Positions 36,783 through 48,845 of a stretch of 64,000 nt of DNA are shown piece after piece (the stretch's first letter is position 1; the number at the start of each line of letters is the position of its first letter). The position numbers and the translations under genes are program-made. The stretch comes from Prostheceraeus crozeri. Its lineage: Eukaryota > Platyhelminthes > Polycladida > Euryleptidae. Location: contig CAJQUW010009060.1 in assembly GCA_907163375.1 (NCBI GenBank), positions 1-64,000 on the forward strand. Direction: 5' to 3'. The notes beneath the pieces were generated by a model. It had not been told where the DNA came from, made no database searches, and worked only from the letters and a program-made list of their open reading frames with translations.

Positions 36783-38724
36783 ATAGAATGCTTATATATT
36801 TTCAAATAAGAATAATTGAATACATTGTGTTGCGGGATGCTGAGGTTGTCCAAAGAAAAGAAAAATAAACAATCAAGAAAAAGTATTACATACATGCATT
36901 TCGAGACATCGCGTAAATCTTTCAGTCAAAGCAGGTTGTTGAACAATAGACATGAATATGGGAAGAAGGTTCGCAGTCTCCTCTCAGTATGACAATAAGG
37001 TACAATGAAGTAAGTTTTCATCCTTGACCTAACAGGGATAGAATAATGCAAAGGATGGTCTTGATATGTCTCGCATTTCAACAAATACTCCAAAGATGCT
37101 TTCTTAAAACGAGATTCGATACTAGTGAAACCTTTACAAATGCATTTACTACCACATATTAAGCGATGAGCTATGTTTTGAAAACGTTCAAGCGTCAACA
37201 TGTGAGTATCACTGAGGCGACCGTAGACTGGAGAAGCGTACATAATCAGTGAAGTTATCAAAGAATGATATACGAGTTTTAAGTCTTTCACATTCAAGAA
37301 TGTCTTTAACATGCGAATTACATACAAACGTTGAGAAGCCTTGCGTATTACATTTGAGATTTGACAATCCCAGGTTAACTTCGTATTTATGATGAAGCCA
37401 AGAATGTTTGCATTGTCAATGTTAGGGTTGAAAGCAGAGCAGGAGTGATCCTGTGAGCGCCCAAAACAAAGCCTATGGCACTTTGATTGTTTGATGAAGA
37501 GACCCATATTTTTTATGCATGACTCAACATTACTTATGCATGAAGTATGTGAGGAGCGTGAACTGTCTATGGTTTCTATCACTGTCACGTCATCAGCCTA
37601 TAGAACAATTTTCGCCTCCTTGCATTCCATGAGAAGTTTTCTCATAAATGCTGAGAAAAGGTACGGGCCCATTACTGATCCTTGTGGGACTCCGGAAGAG
37701 GCCACAAAAATAGGACCCGCATATCCATCCAATGAAACATTTTGTTGCCTCCCATGCAGATAAGACATCAGCCATTTCAAGAAACCTTGATTGATACCGC
37801 TTTTGTTGAGATGGTTGATCAGCCTATTATACTGAATCTTATCAAATGCCTTTGTTAGATCCAGACAAGAGACATGCACAGCTTGAGTTAATCTTGAGTC
37901 GAGTGATGCCGAGACAGTATCGATGATGTCAACCAAGGCACTCGTTGTTGATCCGTGCGGACGAAAGGCATGCTGTTGTTTTCCGTATAAATTGATTAAA
38001 TCACCCTTGAAGCGATCCATAATTAGTGATTCAAAAACCTTCGATATCGCTGATAGTATAGTAATAGGCCTAAAGTTCAGAATTGAAGGTTTGCTTTTCT
38101 TTGGTAATGGACGAATGTAACCAAGCTTTAACAATGATGGAAAGGTCCTCTCGTTGATAGATCTGTTTATAATTTTACTTAAGGGAACACATAACCAAGC
38201 AGCACCATCTCGCAAAAGTCTTGGAGCCACATAATCAGGACCAGCTGCTTTTGAAGGTTTCAATCGAATTAATTTGTCGAAAACTTCCTCTTCAGTAAAA
38301 TCGTCAGTAAAATAGTTATTTGAAAAACTTTGCAAAGGCACATCATCATCATAATTTTGGTTACTATGAAGTTCTTTAGACAATGCCATCAAAAAGCTCT
38401 CCATCCCATTGAAAGAATTAATAAGGTTGTCACTGTTTTTGTTATTCCGAATGTGGTTGACAACATTCCAAGAATCCTTGCTTGTTTTGGTGTTACGTTT
38501 TACCCAAGACTCTTTCGCTTTTGCTATCTCCTCGTGTATTTTTACTTTTAGATGTTGAAAAGAAGACCAGTCTTTCCTACGAAAAGCGTCGCATCGTTTT
38601 GTGATCAATAGTTTCAAAAACGGGGTAACCCATGGCTTGTCTCTGCACGACATTGTGACACTCTCGCATGGGATGTGTGATAATGCGTTGTAGTACATGC
38701 CACAAAACTGTAAGCACATGTCAC
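36783..38724 (-). mobile_element. LINE inserted in the 172-bp satellite
   Basis: This 1,942-base insertion is flanked by GATGTAGA on both sides (36775-36782 and 38725-38732). One copy belongs to the interrupted satellite unit, so the target duplication is secure. The minus strand carries ORF2 without the endonuclease, so the copy is 5' truncated. About 140 bases of 3' sequence lie at the left end. The unit continues on the other side, giving 171 of 172 expected bases when the insertion is set aside. Confidence 0.95.
36923..38719 (-). pseudogene. LINE ORF2: reverse transcriptase and C-terminal region
   Basis: One frame runs for about 597 codons, broken by a single TAG. From the 5' side: a linker with W-V-T-P-F-L-K and E-I-A-K-A-K-E-S-W; G-P-D-Y-V-A-P-R; N-F-R-P-I-T-I-L-S; A-F-R-P-H-G-S-T; motif A, L-D-L-T-K-A-F-D; motif B, S-S-G-V-P-Q-G-S-V-M-G-P; motif C, then the thumb and C-terminal region. 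The enzyme primes cDNA synthesis from nicked target DNA. The TAG (37598-37600) replaces the Tyr of Y-A-D-D itself, leaving A-D-D behind it. Otherwise the frame is intact, so the insertion is young. The family is Jockey/CR1-like in its motifs; I do not assign a clade. Confidence 0.93.
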
Positions 38725-39322
38725 GATGTAGACTGGTGTTGTGAGCTCAAGTTTGGCTTTTTTGGGTAATCGGTGCAGTAGCGGAGAACATTTTGGCTTT
38801 TTTGGATTTGAGTATGGAAATGTGGACTGATTTTGTGGATTTGAATAGCTGTGGAGGAGTGGCATCGATAGCTATGGTAGTGAAACTGATAGTGTGGATG
38901 GAGACTGGTGTTGTGAGCATAAGTTTGGCTTTTTTGGGTAATCGGTGCAGTAGCGCAGAATATTTTGGCTTTTTTGGATTTGAGTATGGAAATGTGGACT
39001 GATTTTGTGGATTTGAATAGCTGTGGAGGAGTGGCATCGATAGCTATGGTAATGTAACTGATAGTGTGGATGTAGACTGGTGTTGTGAGCTTAAGTTTGG
39101 CTTTTTTGGGCAATCGGTGCAGTAGCGCAGAATATTTTGGCTTTTTTGGATTTGAGTATCGAAATGTGGACTGATTTTGTGGATTTGAATAGCTGTGGAG
39201 GAGTGGCATCGATAGGTATGGTAATGAAGCTGATAGTGTGGATGTAGATTGGTGTTGTGAGCTTAAGTTTGGCTCTTTTGTGATTTTGACTTTTTTGGAT
39301 CATTTTTGGCTCTTTTGGAAAT
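38725..39322 (-). repeat. 172-bp satellite array, right block and terminal module
   Basis: The array resumes with the unit cut by the LINE, then has unit starts at 38826, 38998 and 39170, the last breaking off near 39280. These units share changes not seen in most of the main block (for example GTATGGAAATG for GTATCGAAATG). From 39281 to 39322 comes a terminal module with GACTTTTTTGGATCATTTTT and the palindrome ATGATCAT, also found at the outer edge of the inverted outlier at 21551. Confidence 0.93.
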
Positions 39323-42300
39323 GATCATTAACCCTACATGTGATTTGTTCTTGTTATCCGACACGTCTCGTATGGAAGAATGAGAGCTTGCTGTGACTTA
39401 CTTCCTCTGATCAAACGTTAGTCTCGAGACTTCATGCTTCAGCAATTAGACGTGTAAGCTGTTAAACGGTCTTGAAGTCTGCCTTAGGCAAACCGCCTTG
39501 TAATAATTCTTTGAATAGATAAATGAACAGATAAATAAATAGAGAGATTTCAATGTGTCGCTGTTATTTAAGAAGCGAGGTCGGCTTCTTTTTCGAAAAG
39601 AATTGTCGAACTTTCGAACTTCACAAATCTGAATTCTATAAAACTGAAATCGGCGTTTTGGATGACCAGTCTCCTTGAGATACTGAGTAAGACTGAATCT
39701 CCGTGAATACAGGGCTCAACAATGCGACAACGGAGGTCAAGAAGACACCATGAATGAAACAACCATTAAATAACCGAAGTTTGTTTGATACATGAACGGC
39801 TTTTATCATCTTTATTTCTTCATGGTTGAAAGGATGGTGTTTCCAAAGCAACTATCAGCCGCACGGCAATGCCAGGATAATTAAACGCAGAGCAGCCTGC
39901 TTTGCAGTCCTTCTGTTAGTTCTGCAGAAGTTTGGGCCATTCCGAGGCGTACTGGCAAGCTCTTGTATGGCAAAACGCAGCGCCTACGGTTGTCAATGGA
40001 CCACCGTCCTTAATTTGCTCAAGTCTGAGGATATCTTTCTATTTTCTAAAAATCGCCGACGTCACTTCCACAATGTCTGAACCTGTGAGTGAACCATCCT
40101 TGTCAAGCTTCGTCTAGAGCCGTCTAAGTTATTCTCTGCAGTTTTTAAACACTGTACTGGAAGCCACATTTTCTACTTCTGTCATTCTGAAGTCGTCCAT
40201 TGCGAAAAGTGAAAATTCAATTGATGTGTCGGTAAAGACCTGCATATGGGCTGTACCTGCATATGCTCGCATTGAAATAAACATTCAAAAAAATCGCGAG
40301 TTGAAGCTGCATATTTTTCCAGAAAAACTGGCCGAGGCCAGTTGACTTTCAGAATTTTAGAACTGCCGATTATTACAACTAGCATTGAACATTTTTATGA
40401 AACGAGCAGAAGGCTTATCCTAGTATGTCAGCAAAAGGATTGTGTAGCAAACATTCTTGAATTGGCCTAAATTCACTGCGTAGGCTGCTTGCCCAATAAA
40501 AGCTTCAATATATTGAATTATTAATTAGTCACATTATGGGACAAACAGTTAGCAAGTCAATAGAGACATGCCTCTCAATAAATTGCTATTCCGAATGTTT
40601 TGGTTACACGATGCCCCTTTTTATAGGAATGCGATCAATTCAGATTGTTGCATGTACTTTAGTCAACGTATTTAAGCGGATCCCGATTTCCTAATTGTAC
40701 CAATTAATCGAGTGCCTTCGATTATTCTCATTACGAAATCAGAATACCTTTAGAAACCTAATGATCAAGTAATTACTTGTTTTGTCAGGAGACTGACTAT
40801 TCTCTGTTCCGATAGGTTTTCAAACGGTTTGCAGTCGCAATCATCCACTACAGTGTGCTAGCAGCAGTTGATATTTCTGAGCAATCGTTTTCCTAATCAG
40901 CTTCTGAATAGCCTGGCGGAATTTCAGGGATAAACTCTTTTGACCGTTGATGTCAATCGTTCATCAAAATGTTATTTTTGGAATGCTAATGGGGGAAGGG
41001 TAATTATCGTTTGCAATTCAAGTCTTTTTAGTATGGGGAGAAATTGGTTCCCAAGAGCCGCATCCGTCTTTCAACAACGATTCAGATACGGATATGGCCT
41101 CGACTTGCTGAGAGTTTTCAAATCTGATGAATTCATTGCAGCCGGAGATTGATAATTAATACTATCACTTTGACATTTACAAGAATCTCTCATTATGTTG
41201 ATTACTTATTCATAATTTGATCAATTTTATTCATTTGTTCCAATAAATATCATGAAAATTCGGAAATGAGAAAATTCCCATTCAGTAAAGAACTTTAATT
41301 TCCCATCGACAGAACGCGAAACTGTTCAAGGCATTTTGCTAAACATACAAACTTGATCATGCACAAATGTATTTCTTGTGTTATTTTCCCGTTGAAATAT
41401 GCCGTTCGCTGCGTGTATCAACGCATTTATCAAGCATGCGCTTTCACTGAATATTAATTAATTATTGTAGTGCAGATGAATCATTTGAATATGAATGTAA
41501 TCACAGATGATTTCGTGTGAGTAAAGTTAAGGCCATCATGACTCTTCAACAATATTTGAATTCATATCAATCGTCGTGGATTCACTTATCTTCCCGAATC
41601 GGCGAAAATTGAAAATTTTGATTATTTTTTGCCTGTTGCTTACCATGATAAATAGTTAAAGTATAAATTCTCGGTCTTACTTACAATTTGTAATATTTCT
41701 GATAAATTCATGATTATTAGATGGAAGTAACGTTTTATTGATAACATTAAACTCTAATCTGGAGAAGGATTTATGAAGCAGAACAATGAAAGATTGAAGT
41801 TAAAGAGAGAGCTATTGAGTGCTGATGAAATTCAACTAGCAGTGTAAGACTAGAACATGTACTATGTATTTTTGAACACATAAATCACGCTCGAATTCTG
41901 CAGTTTCTCTCCATATTAAAAAATAGTTGAATTGCAAGCGATAATTAAAATGATACAAACTAAAAGTCTCTAGTATCCTTTCCAAACATTGAATGAAGAC
42001 GATGTTTGTGTTTAGCTGGGTCACTATCACAAGCTAGTTACTGGATTTACTAGCACAAGCTTTTATTGGTTTTGTACCAAGTCTTTCATCGCAACGTACA
42101 CGGTCTCTAATGTTGTTTCTTTTGGGCAATCTGCAAACTGACGAAAGAAATAGAAACTTTTTGAATTCAACTATGATGCTTTTCTGAATCGTCTGCAAGA
42201 TATCATTCGATCATCAAATGATTCGGTGTAGGAATGAATAGTGTGAAACACTGACCTGGTGGTTCACGCTCGTCTAAGTAAATCGAAATTGTTGTGGAAA

Positions 42301-44208
42301 AATGATCAATCTTCACTTGACTTCTTTAAGAATAGACGCAATCAGATGGTTGATCTTGATGTAATATTATTCATTAGACTCTTACTCATCATTTAGTATT
42401 AGGTGGCAGAGATGAATCAGAATTCATTCTTCATTTTGTCTATGAATATGATAGCAAAATATTATTGAGGTAAGCATTGGAGTTACTTGATTAGCCGTAA
42501 AGCAGATATAAACAGAATAGTGCAGGAATAGTTCCCTCTGAAAATTGAACCACTTCACTTCGGTATGCCGAACAAACTGATTTGCCAAATGGGACATTGC
42601 TCAAAATTTAGAATTTACTTTTCCTTTTGTAAATTGTTCTTCCTGAAATCATTTTAATTTTGCATTTATATTTGATTCTAAGGGGTGGAGCAAAATATCT
42701 GCTTTCATTCCATTTTTTCTTAATGATCACTGGAGCTCAAAGATTTTGCAACGATGGCGAGTCAACACTAGTAAACACTCAACCTCTATCCGTCAACCTC
42801 TAACCAACGTCCGTTAAATCATCATCATTATACCAGTTGCCAGAGGTAATCTACTCAGTGGCTTCTGCATTAGTCTTTCATGAAGTTTTTACTCTTTGCG
42901 AATGATTCCCTCTTATAACCTGGATAAGCGCATTGCTTTAGATCTTCGCTATATTGTGTTTGTTATTCCATCACAGAGGCTTATCTACCAATCGAATCTT
43001 TGAATCATAAGATCAACAGACAATTTGCAACAAAGAAAATATCATCAATAATTTTATTCATAAAATGGCGAACTGAAAATAAATTCCAAGTGCATTGCTT
43101 TGTTATTATCGCCATTTTTGCAGACGAAGAAATTGCGTTTATTACCTCAACATGTTGCACCCAGCACGACACTTAGCCTAACCGTTATCATACCAGGTTA
43201 TCTATGGAATATGATAGATCTATGGATAGATGTCGTAGGATAATACTACTACGATTTCTTATTTCACAATGCTTATTCGTTTATTCATCCACCTTGAGCA
43301 CGGGATATAGAAATAGAATGGAGCCTTTGAATTTGGAGAGTAAAATAAATTATTTGGTGAATTGTTTCAATAAATTCAAACTGTTGCATATACTACTGCA
43401 CATACAAATTTTCATCTGGTAAATTCCATGCAACTATTTGAAACAAATAACAAATTAATCAAACATAAGCTATAATTGAAGTAGGGCAAGTTGGGGTGAA
43501 ATGGACACCTCTTACTCAAAGTAACTTTTCTTTTAATTTCGTCAGCGGTTGAAATTTTGTATGGACAATTTGACAACATACATTATTCTAAGCAGTAATT
43601 AGTTGACTGTTGAAGATTTTACTTTATGTTCATTATTCGTTTCCTCTCTTATCATAGCAGCATAAGCTTTGTCTTTTTATGTGACTTCGTCCGACTGTCT
43701 TACGAATTAGCTGTCCTCACAAATATCTGTAGATACATGGGATGAGCTCATCGATGCATCGCTAAAATCACAAAATCGATTTCTAGGATTTCCCAGTTAC
43801 GGCCAATAAAGGTCGCATAATCAATAGGCCGTTATTTCTATAGCGATTGCGACACATGCTAAACGATATGCAAAGAAAATCATGCGTACTTATTCCAAGC
43901 GCCTTCTATATTGAAATGAAAGCGAATGTGCTTGCATTTATAGATTTCACTCACCCTGATGAATCGTCAGCAAGCGATAGGTGTGGACAAAATGAAATTG
44001 TTATAGAGAGCTTCTTGTGAACATATTTCGTCTTTCTTTTTCAAAGGGTCAACGCTCCAACAATGAGCGTATAACAAGATTATATCCAACAATAATTGAA
44101 TATTACGTTTAACACACAACTGACATATCGTCTACGTTAAAGCGCTTGTAATAATTAATTAATGGTGCTTTTTACAAATGCAATTGTACAATGTAAATAA
44201 AAGACTTT
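39323..44208. other. Intronic, nothing recognised
   Basis: AT-rich sequence with only short chance frames. A possible weak repeat similarity to 15960-16070 lies near 39850-40030. Near 43489 the sequence AGGGCAAGTTGGGGTGAAAT resembles transposon ends I have seen in invertebrates, but no partner was found. Confidence 0.5.
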
Positions 44209-44370
44209 AATGTTGAGCTGCATCATCAGCTGAAAAATGGGCCAGACCTGAATAGTATGCACTTCATCCAATATCAGGAGTGAACAGCAGGCCTAGATCA
44301 TATCTCACCCAGCAACTATTCAAGTCTGCTCCAGTTTTTCAACTGAAGATATGCTTCAAAATTCAATTTT
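44209..44370. repeat. Dispersed repeat copy with foldback arrangement
   Basis: 44209-44296 on the minus strand matches 55812-55900 on the plus strand at roughly four bases in five without large gaps, from CTAGG..CTGCTG through CCTGATATTG to CCCATTTTTCA. At 44315-44370 part of the same repeat recurs in plus orientation, so this locus can fold back on itself. Non-coding. Confidence 0.7.
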
Positions 44371-45734
44371 TTTCATTTTTCATTGCTGCTTTAGTATGTT
44401 TGACTTCTTTGCAACTGTATCAATATATCAGGTTGTTATTCGTTTGTCCGCACTAAGTCCAATATTTAAAGGAAACGATATAAGAGATGAATATTCATTC
44501 CATAGGTAATTGCATGCAAGGAGTAATCCAGTTTTGATAATGGAAATAAACAATTCTCTGTCCCTTTCTGTAATATTTCTATATCATTCATCAATGAGAC
44601 TTAGTATAACCAATCAGGAATGTATATCATTTGAGTAATGAATGGTGTCCGTTGACTAACGATGCTACCAAAGTTGTTTGCTTAGTTTTGTCCGACCATT
44701 TGACGTCGTTATTACGTTTCGATTACATAAGTTTGTCTTGAACCTTCTACGGATGAAACATCCAAGAGAGTAAATGAATATACTGTATTCATTGCAGGAG
44801 GTCACCAGCAATATCTTTCAATGCTACAAAAACGAAGCCTTCATTTAGGTTTTGACCATTTCTTTACAATCAATTAAATTCTTAAGAGGATTTTATGATT
44901 TATGATATTTGCGATGCAATTTGTGACATCGGTGTGACCTTTGCTTCTGATGCGAATTTTTCCAGCCGCTATGAGATTATTCTCAAAACCCTGAACCTCA
45001 AAGACTCTGAACTTATTCTCAAAGACCCTGAACCACGAATCGGATGCATGAATTTCTTCACGGACCTAGGTAAACTGAAGCCCATTTGGAAACAATTTGT
45101 ATGATGGACAAGTTTTCTATAATGTTTATGTGAACAGTTTGGAAAGTTTAGGATAGTGAAATCAAAAAAGGAAAAATCCTTCAATTCGTCTTGCACTTCT
45201 TCAGATGATAGTCAAATAGCATGACATTTCCAATGACACAATTACAGGCAACAAATTTTTGCGATTAAGTTAAACGACATATTGAATGCGAGCATATCAA
45301 AACTCGAGATATCTGCGACAACATAATGCATAATCAGATTAACTTATTAAATTCCGTTTTCATATTATATGACATAGACTAAGTCACTGGGCATTTAACA
45401 GTTCATGCACGCATAGCAAATATATTTTTCAATCAGTCCTATTTTCAGCATCGTCCTATTTTAAAGACGGTGAACACAAGGAGCGATAAAATCAAATCCG
45501 TATCAGATTCATCGTGTTGCGTAAATTTTCTCATTAAGTGATATTATAGATCTGCATTATGCCACGGACAGATTGAAGAATGCGTGCAGGAAATCAGAAA
45601 ACGTTAAAAGTTGAACGAAAAATGTTCGTTGATCAGCCAAATATATTGGAGATCAATCATTTTAGATACTGAAAATCTGCGTTTTTGTACAAGATGTTTT
45701 GAGGATAGAAGACATAACATAGCGAATACAGGCT
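44371..45734. other. Intronic, nothing recognised
   Basis: A 69-codon frame at 44895-45104 has a small internal repeat (K-D-S/P-E) but no recognisable family. Confidence 0.45.
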
Positions 45735-45900
45735 TTATTGGTCAACAACGGTACCTACCCGAATAATAACGGCAGTTTCGGTTCAATAGAGGCAAAGTCA
45801 TGATAATGGAAGTTTTCAGTTCAACAACGGCAATGTTATTCGATTAGCGGCATATTCAGATCAATAGCGGAGTTTTCAATTCAACAGCGACAATTTCAAT
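45735..45900 (+). repeat. Degenerate minisatellite, about 25-bp unit
   Basis: Five to six loose copies of a motif like TTCAACAACGGCAATGTT, with TTCAATAGCGG variants. The period is irregular. Confidence 0.6.
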
Positions 45901-46659
45901 GCGTTTGTTGATAAGTTCTAAAGCTTCATATTTGGGAATTACTTCAACTGAAATCCATCCAATTGAAGAGCTTGTTTATCATGTCGATCTTGAATTTTCA
46001 TGATCTGATTGTCATTTTCTAGATGTCGTTTCAAAAATGCAGACTGTTTCTATATCAGATTTGTATCAAGATGAAGAAAGATATCGGGTTATTTTCTTTT
46101 CGCGTTCATATCACACAATTGCGCCCATAGTAACTGATCACAAGCGTTTTCCGCAATTAACAATCGATGTCTCCGAGTTTGTCAACATTTATCCGCTTAG
46201 TGTTCTATATTTTTCTTCTATATTTTGATATAGGATTCGACAGAAGCATCTTACACTGCTGTATATTTTTGCGCAGCCCTCATCAAATGGATTCAAATTA
46301 GATTGTCAGTTTTATGACGAGGACATGACCTACGCCAGCTACGAAAACCCTAATTAGGAAAATTTAAATCAAAATTAAAAGTTGGAATAAATAGACTGTC
46401 AATTTTAGAATTCGTTCGATTTTAGAAGCCGCCTAAAAGTGGCGCTGTTCTTTGTTGGATTTAGGAGCGGCATACACGCATTGAGTAATGTAGATACTTA
46501 CTCATTAAGTGTGCAGAAGGGCTCTATTCATAAAACAATGCTTCAAAGCTACTTTCAACGCCATGCATTTTCAAGCATGAAAGTAATTTATGATCATGAT
46601 TTATGCAATGTCTTCAAGATTGAATGATTTTTACTATCACATTATATATGCCAACCGTA

Positions 46660-46990
46660 TGACTAAGGTTGCCTTCAGGTTAATATTATAAACAACGATT
46701 TCAAATTTTTACAAATATGTACCGACAAAGATTATTATTTATCATTATTATTAAAGCAATTACTTTATCAGTAATAAGATCTTTTTTATTAACTTTGTCT
46801 ATTTTGATTATTTTGATATAAATATATGTATATACATGCATATAACACTAAGCAATTGAATATTCGGTAGAATAATAAATGAAATTAAATAATAATAATG
46901 ATATAATATATAATAAAAAGTAAATAATTGAAATTTGAAATCGTTTTTTAACACAACCTGAAGATAGCCTTGATCATAAGGTTCAAATAC
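46660..46990. repeat. Imperfect inverted repeat around an AT-rich core
   Basis: ACTAAGGTTGCCTTCAGGTT near 46665 pairs with AACCTGAAGATAGCCTTGAT near 46957, and similarity continues inward through AACGATTTCAAATTT into an ATT-rich middle. It looks like a decayed foldback element. Confidence 0.6.
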
Positions 46991-47029
46991 GTACTTGTAC
47001 CTGGATGCGCCTGACCAGCTCAAGTGATC

Positions 47030-47165
47030 GTGTCTGGCGGTCTTGGGCAAGGACAAGAAGGCCGGGAAGCGGGAGGGCGTCTTGCATTTGGGAAATCCAT
47101 GTCAGCTGTGGTCGCCCGCGCGGGCGACTCCAACCGTGCGCCGGGGCGAGTGCCGATGTTTAATA
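47030..47165. other. GC-rich, CpG-rich island
   Basis: About 130 bases are strongly GC-rich in an AT-rich intron and contain the perfect 18-base palindrome GTCGCCCGCGCGGGCGAC at 47111-47128. Frames read across it in both directions, but none matches a family I know. Confidence 0.7.
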
Positions 47166-48132
47166 GTGAGCCGAGGTTCAAATAGTGATATAAAAAAGGA
47201 AAATATTTTTCGAAGACCAGAAACTTGGCTCTCCCAAATTTTTTTATATTTCATTGAATGTCGGGCCAAGGCATATTTTCGCAGTCTAAGGATTGCCTTC
47301 AGCATGATTCAAAATTGAGCATTTATTCTGCGTTATAGACTTGAAACGTGATTTTACAAATGCCTTCAAAATTCTCTAGTTTTCAAAATTCAAAAAATCC
47401 TTTTTCAGATTGGGCTGATAGGCATTTTAGGATTTCAAGACAAGTGAACCAATAATTCTACTGTCTTTCAACGGTTTCCTGGAGAGGCGAATGCAAAAGT
47501 AGTATGATATAAGCATTAGTTGCGAATGGCATGTTTATCGACATTACAGGCGCTCTATTCATGCATTAAAAAGCTCTTGAGATTGTCGATTCAATCAAAA
47601 AGAAACAATGGATAATGCAATATAAAACATAAAAAAGCAACATATTCTTCCCTTTGTCACATCAAAATCACATCTGACCGCAATATTTTTCCTATCATGC
47701 AACACGAACAATGTCAGGCATATTCACTAATTTGCTACGGTGGAAATCTAATGTTGATCGCGTTTGCATGGTCTTTAATAACTCCATGGAAATTTCGTGT
47801 TACAGCTCACGTTCTATTGCAGGGAGCTCTAGATGACGAACCTGCGGGTGATATACAATAACGCTCTATGATCTACTTCTGCACTAACATTGCGTTTCTA
47901 CGTAGTTCTTTCGCCTTTTTTACATTCACTACATCTATGTTATCCCTCGTTTCATTGAAAGATGGACAATCCGCTAAGAGTCGTTCTACATTGTTCAGAC
48001 TATCTATGGCACTATTTGCTAATAAGCGGTCAACAATGATGAAAAAAAGCGGTCATGAAATGGCTAAGGTAATTATAATAACAATAATGATAAGGCTACA
48101 GTAATTATGTTTGCACAAAGCAATGTTAAATG
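47166..48132. other. Intronic, nothing recognised
   Basis: A minus-strand reading near 47870-48060 (with L-L-A-D-C-P-S-F-N-E-T-R) is faintly like the C terminus of some LINE ORF2 proteins, but too short to call. Confidence 0.35.
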
Positions 48133-48501
48133 TTACACCAACAGTAAACAGATAAATGTCACATGATAATCCATTTGTCTTTTTGAAGAAGCCGTAATGG
48201 AATCGTTTTCAAGCTTCTTCAGTTCTTCATCAATTGCCTCATTTTTCAGATCTACGAACTCAGGTGTCGTATCATCATTTAGATTTTTGTCGAATTCAGG
48301 TGACATTGCATGAATGTATCGAATGTCAGACTCTGATGTAATCCAATCCATCATTTCTTTATTCACGCCAGATAATTCACCTCCTGGTACATTTTGCAAA
48401 TTCAATAACTGTTCCTCACTTATTCCATCCATGCTTCGTTCAGCTGTGATTTGAAATGCCATTAAGGACTGTCTGATGCTGCTACCCATAGAAATTAACA
48501 A
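48133..48501 (-). CDS. Possible N-terminal fragment of a second Crypton protein
   Basis: A 122-codon minus-strand frame. It is acidic and Leu/Glu-rich, and near its end reads D-E-E-L-K-K-L-E-N-D-S and then S-S-K-R-Q-M-D-Y-H-V-T-F. In Crypton/DUF3504 proteins such a Glu/Lys-rich helix is followed by a short S-T-K-K-stretch leading into the core-binding domain, so this may be the N-terminal end of one. It stands head to head with the plus-strand Crypton at 48846. It lacks all catalytic parts. The call is inference from composition and context. Confidence 0.4.
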   Translation of the reverse strand: MLISMGSSIRQSLMAFQITAERSMDGISEEQLLNLQNVPGGELSGVNKEMMDWITSESDIRYIHAMSPEFDKNLNDDTTPEFVDLKNEAIDEELKKLENDSITASSKRQMDYHVTFICLLLV

Positions 48502-48507
48502 TGTATG

Positions 48508-48607
48508 GCTGCTGTCTCTATTTTCTGAACTGCAATGTCTTTGTAGGCCGAAGGCGCGTAGCGCCTGAAAACAAAGACATTGCAGTTCACAAAATAGAGA
48601 TAGCAGC
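48508..48607. repeat. Hairpin with 37-bp arms
   Basis: Arms 48508-48544 and 48571-48607 are complementary at 35 of 37 positions. The 26-base loop itself contains a stem, AGGCGC-GTA-GCGCCT. Each arm contains ACTGCAAT. It lies between the two head-to-head Crypton frames. Confidence 0.9.
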
Positions 48608-48845
48608 GATATTGTAATAACTATTACTTAGCTATGCTATACCTCCATGATATTTCTTAAATCAACATTCCTTAAGAATTCAACCATGATATCATGAGTT
48701 CGCGTACTCGGATTTCTACACTTTCTTGCCCTTCTGTGTTCATAGAATACCTATTTTCCTTAGTTGTTTTGAAATTCAAAAAAGTGGACTGCAATGCTCT
48801 TATGATTTGAATGATTACTTCTACGGCTGGTATTAAGGAGCTATT

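Noticed and set aside
28416-39303. About 50 overlapping 96-codon minus-strand frames in the satellite as a protein family
   Set aside because: They follow from near-identical tandem units; each overlaps the next in another phase, there is no splice or start context, and no known domain.
43489-43515. Transposon-end-like AGGGCAAGTTGGGGTGAAAT
   Set aside because: No inverted partner or duplication seen in the window.
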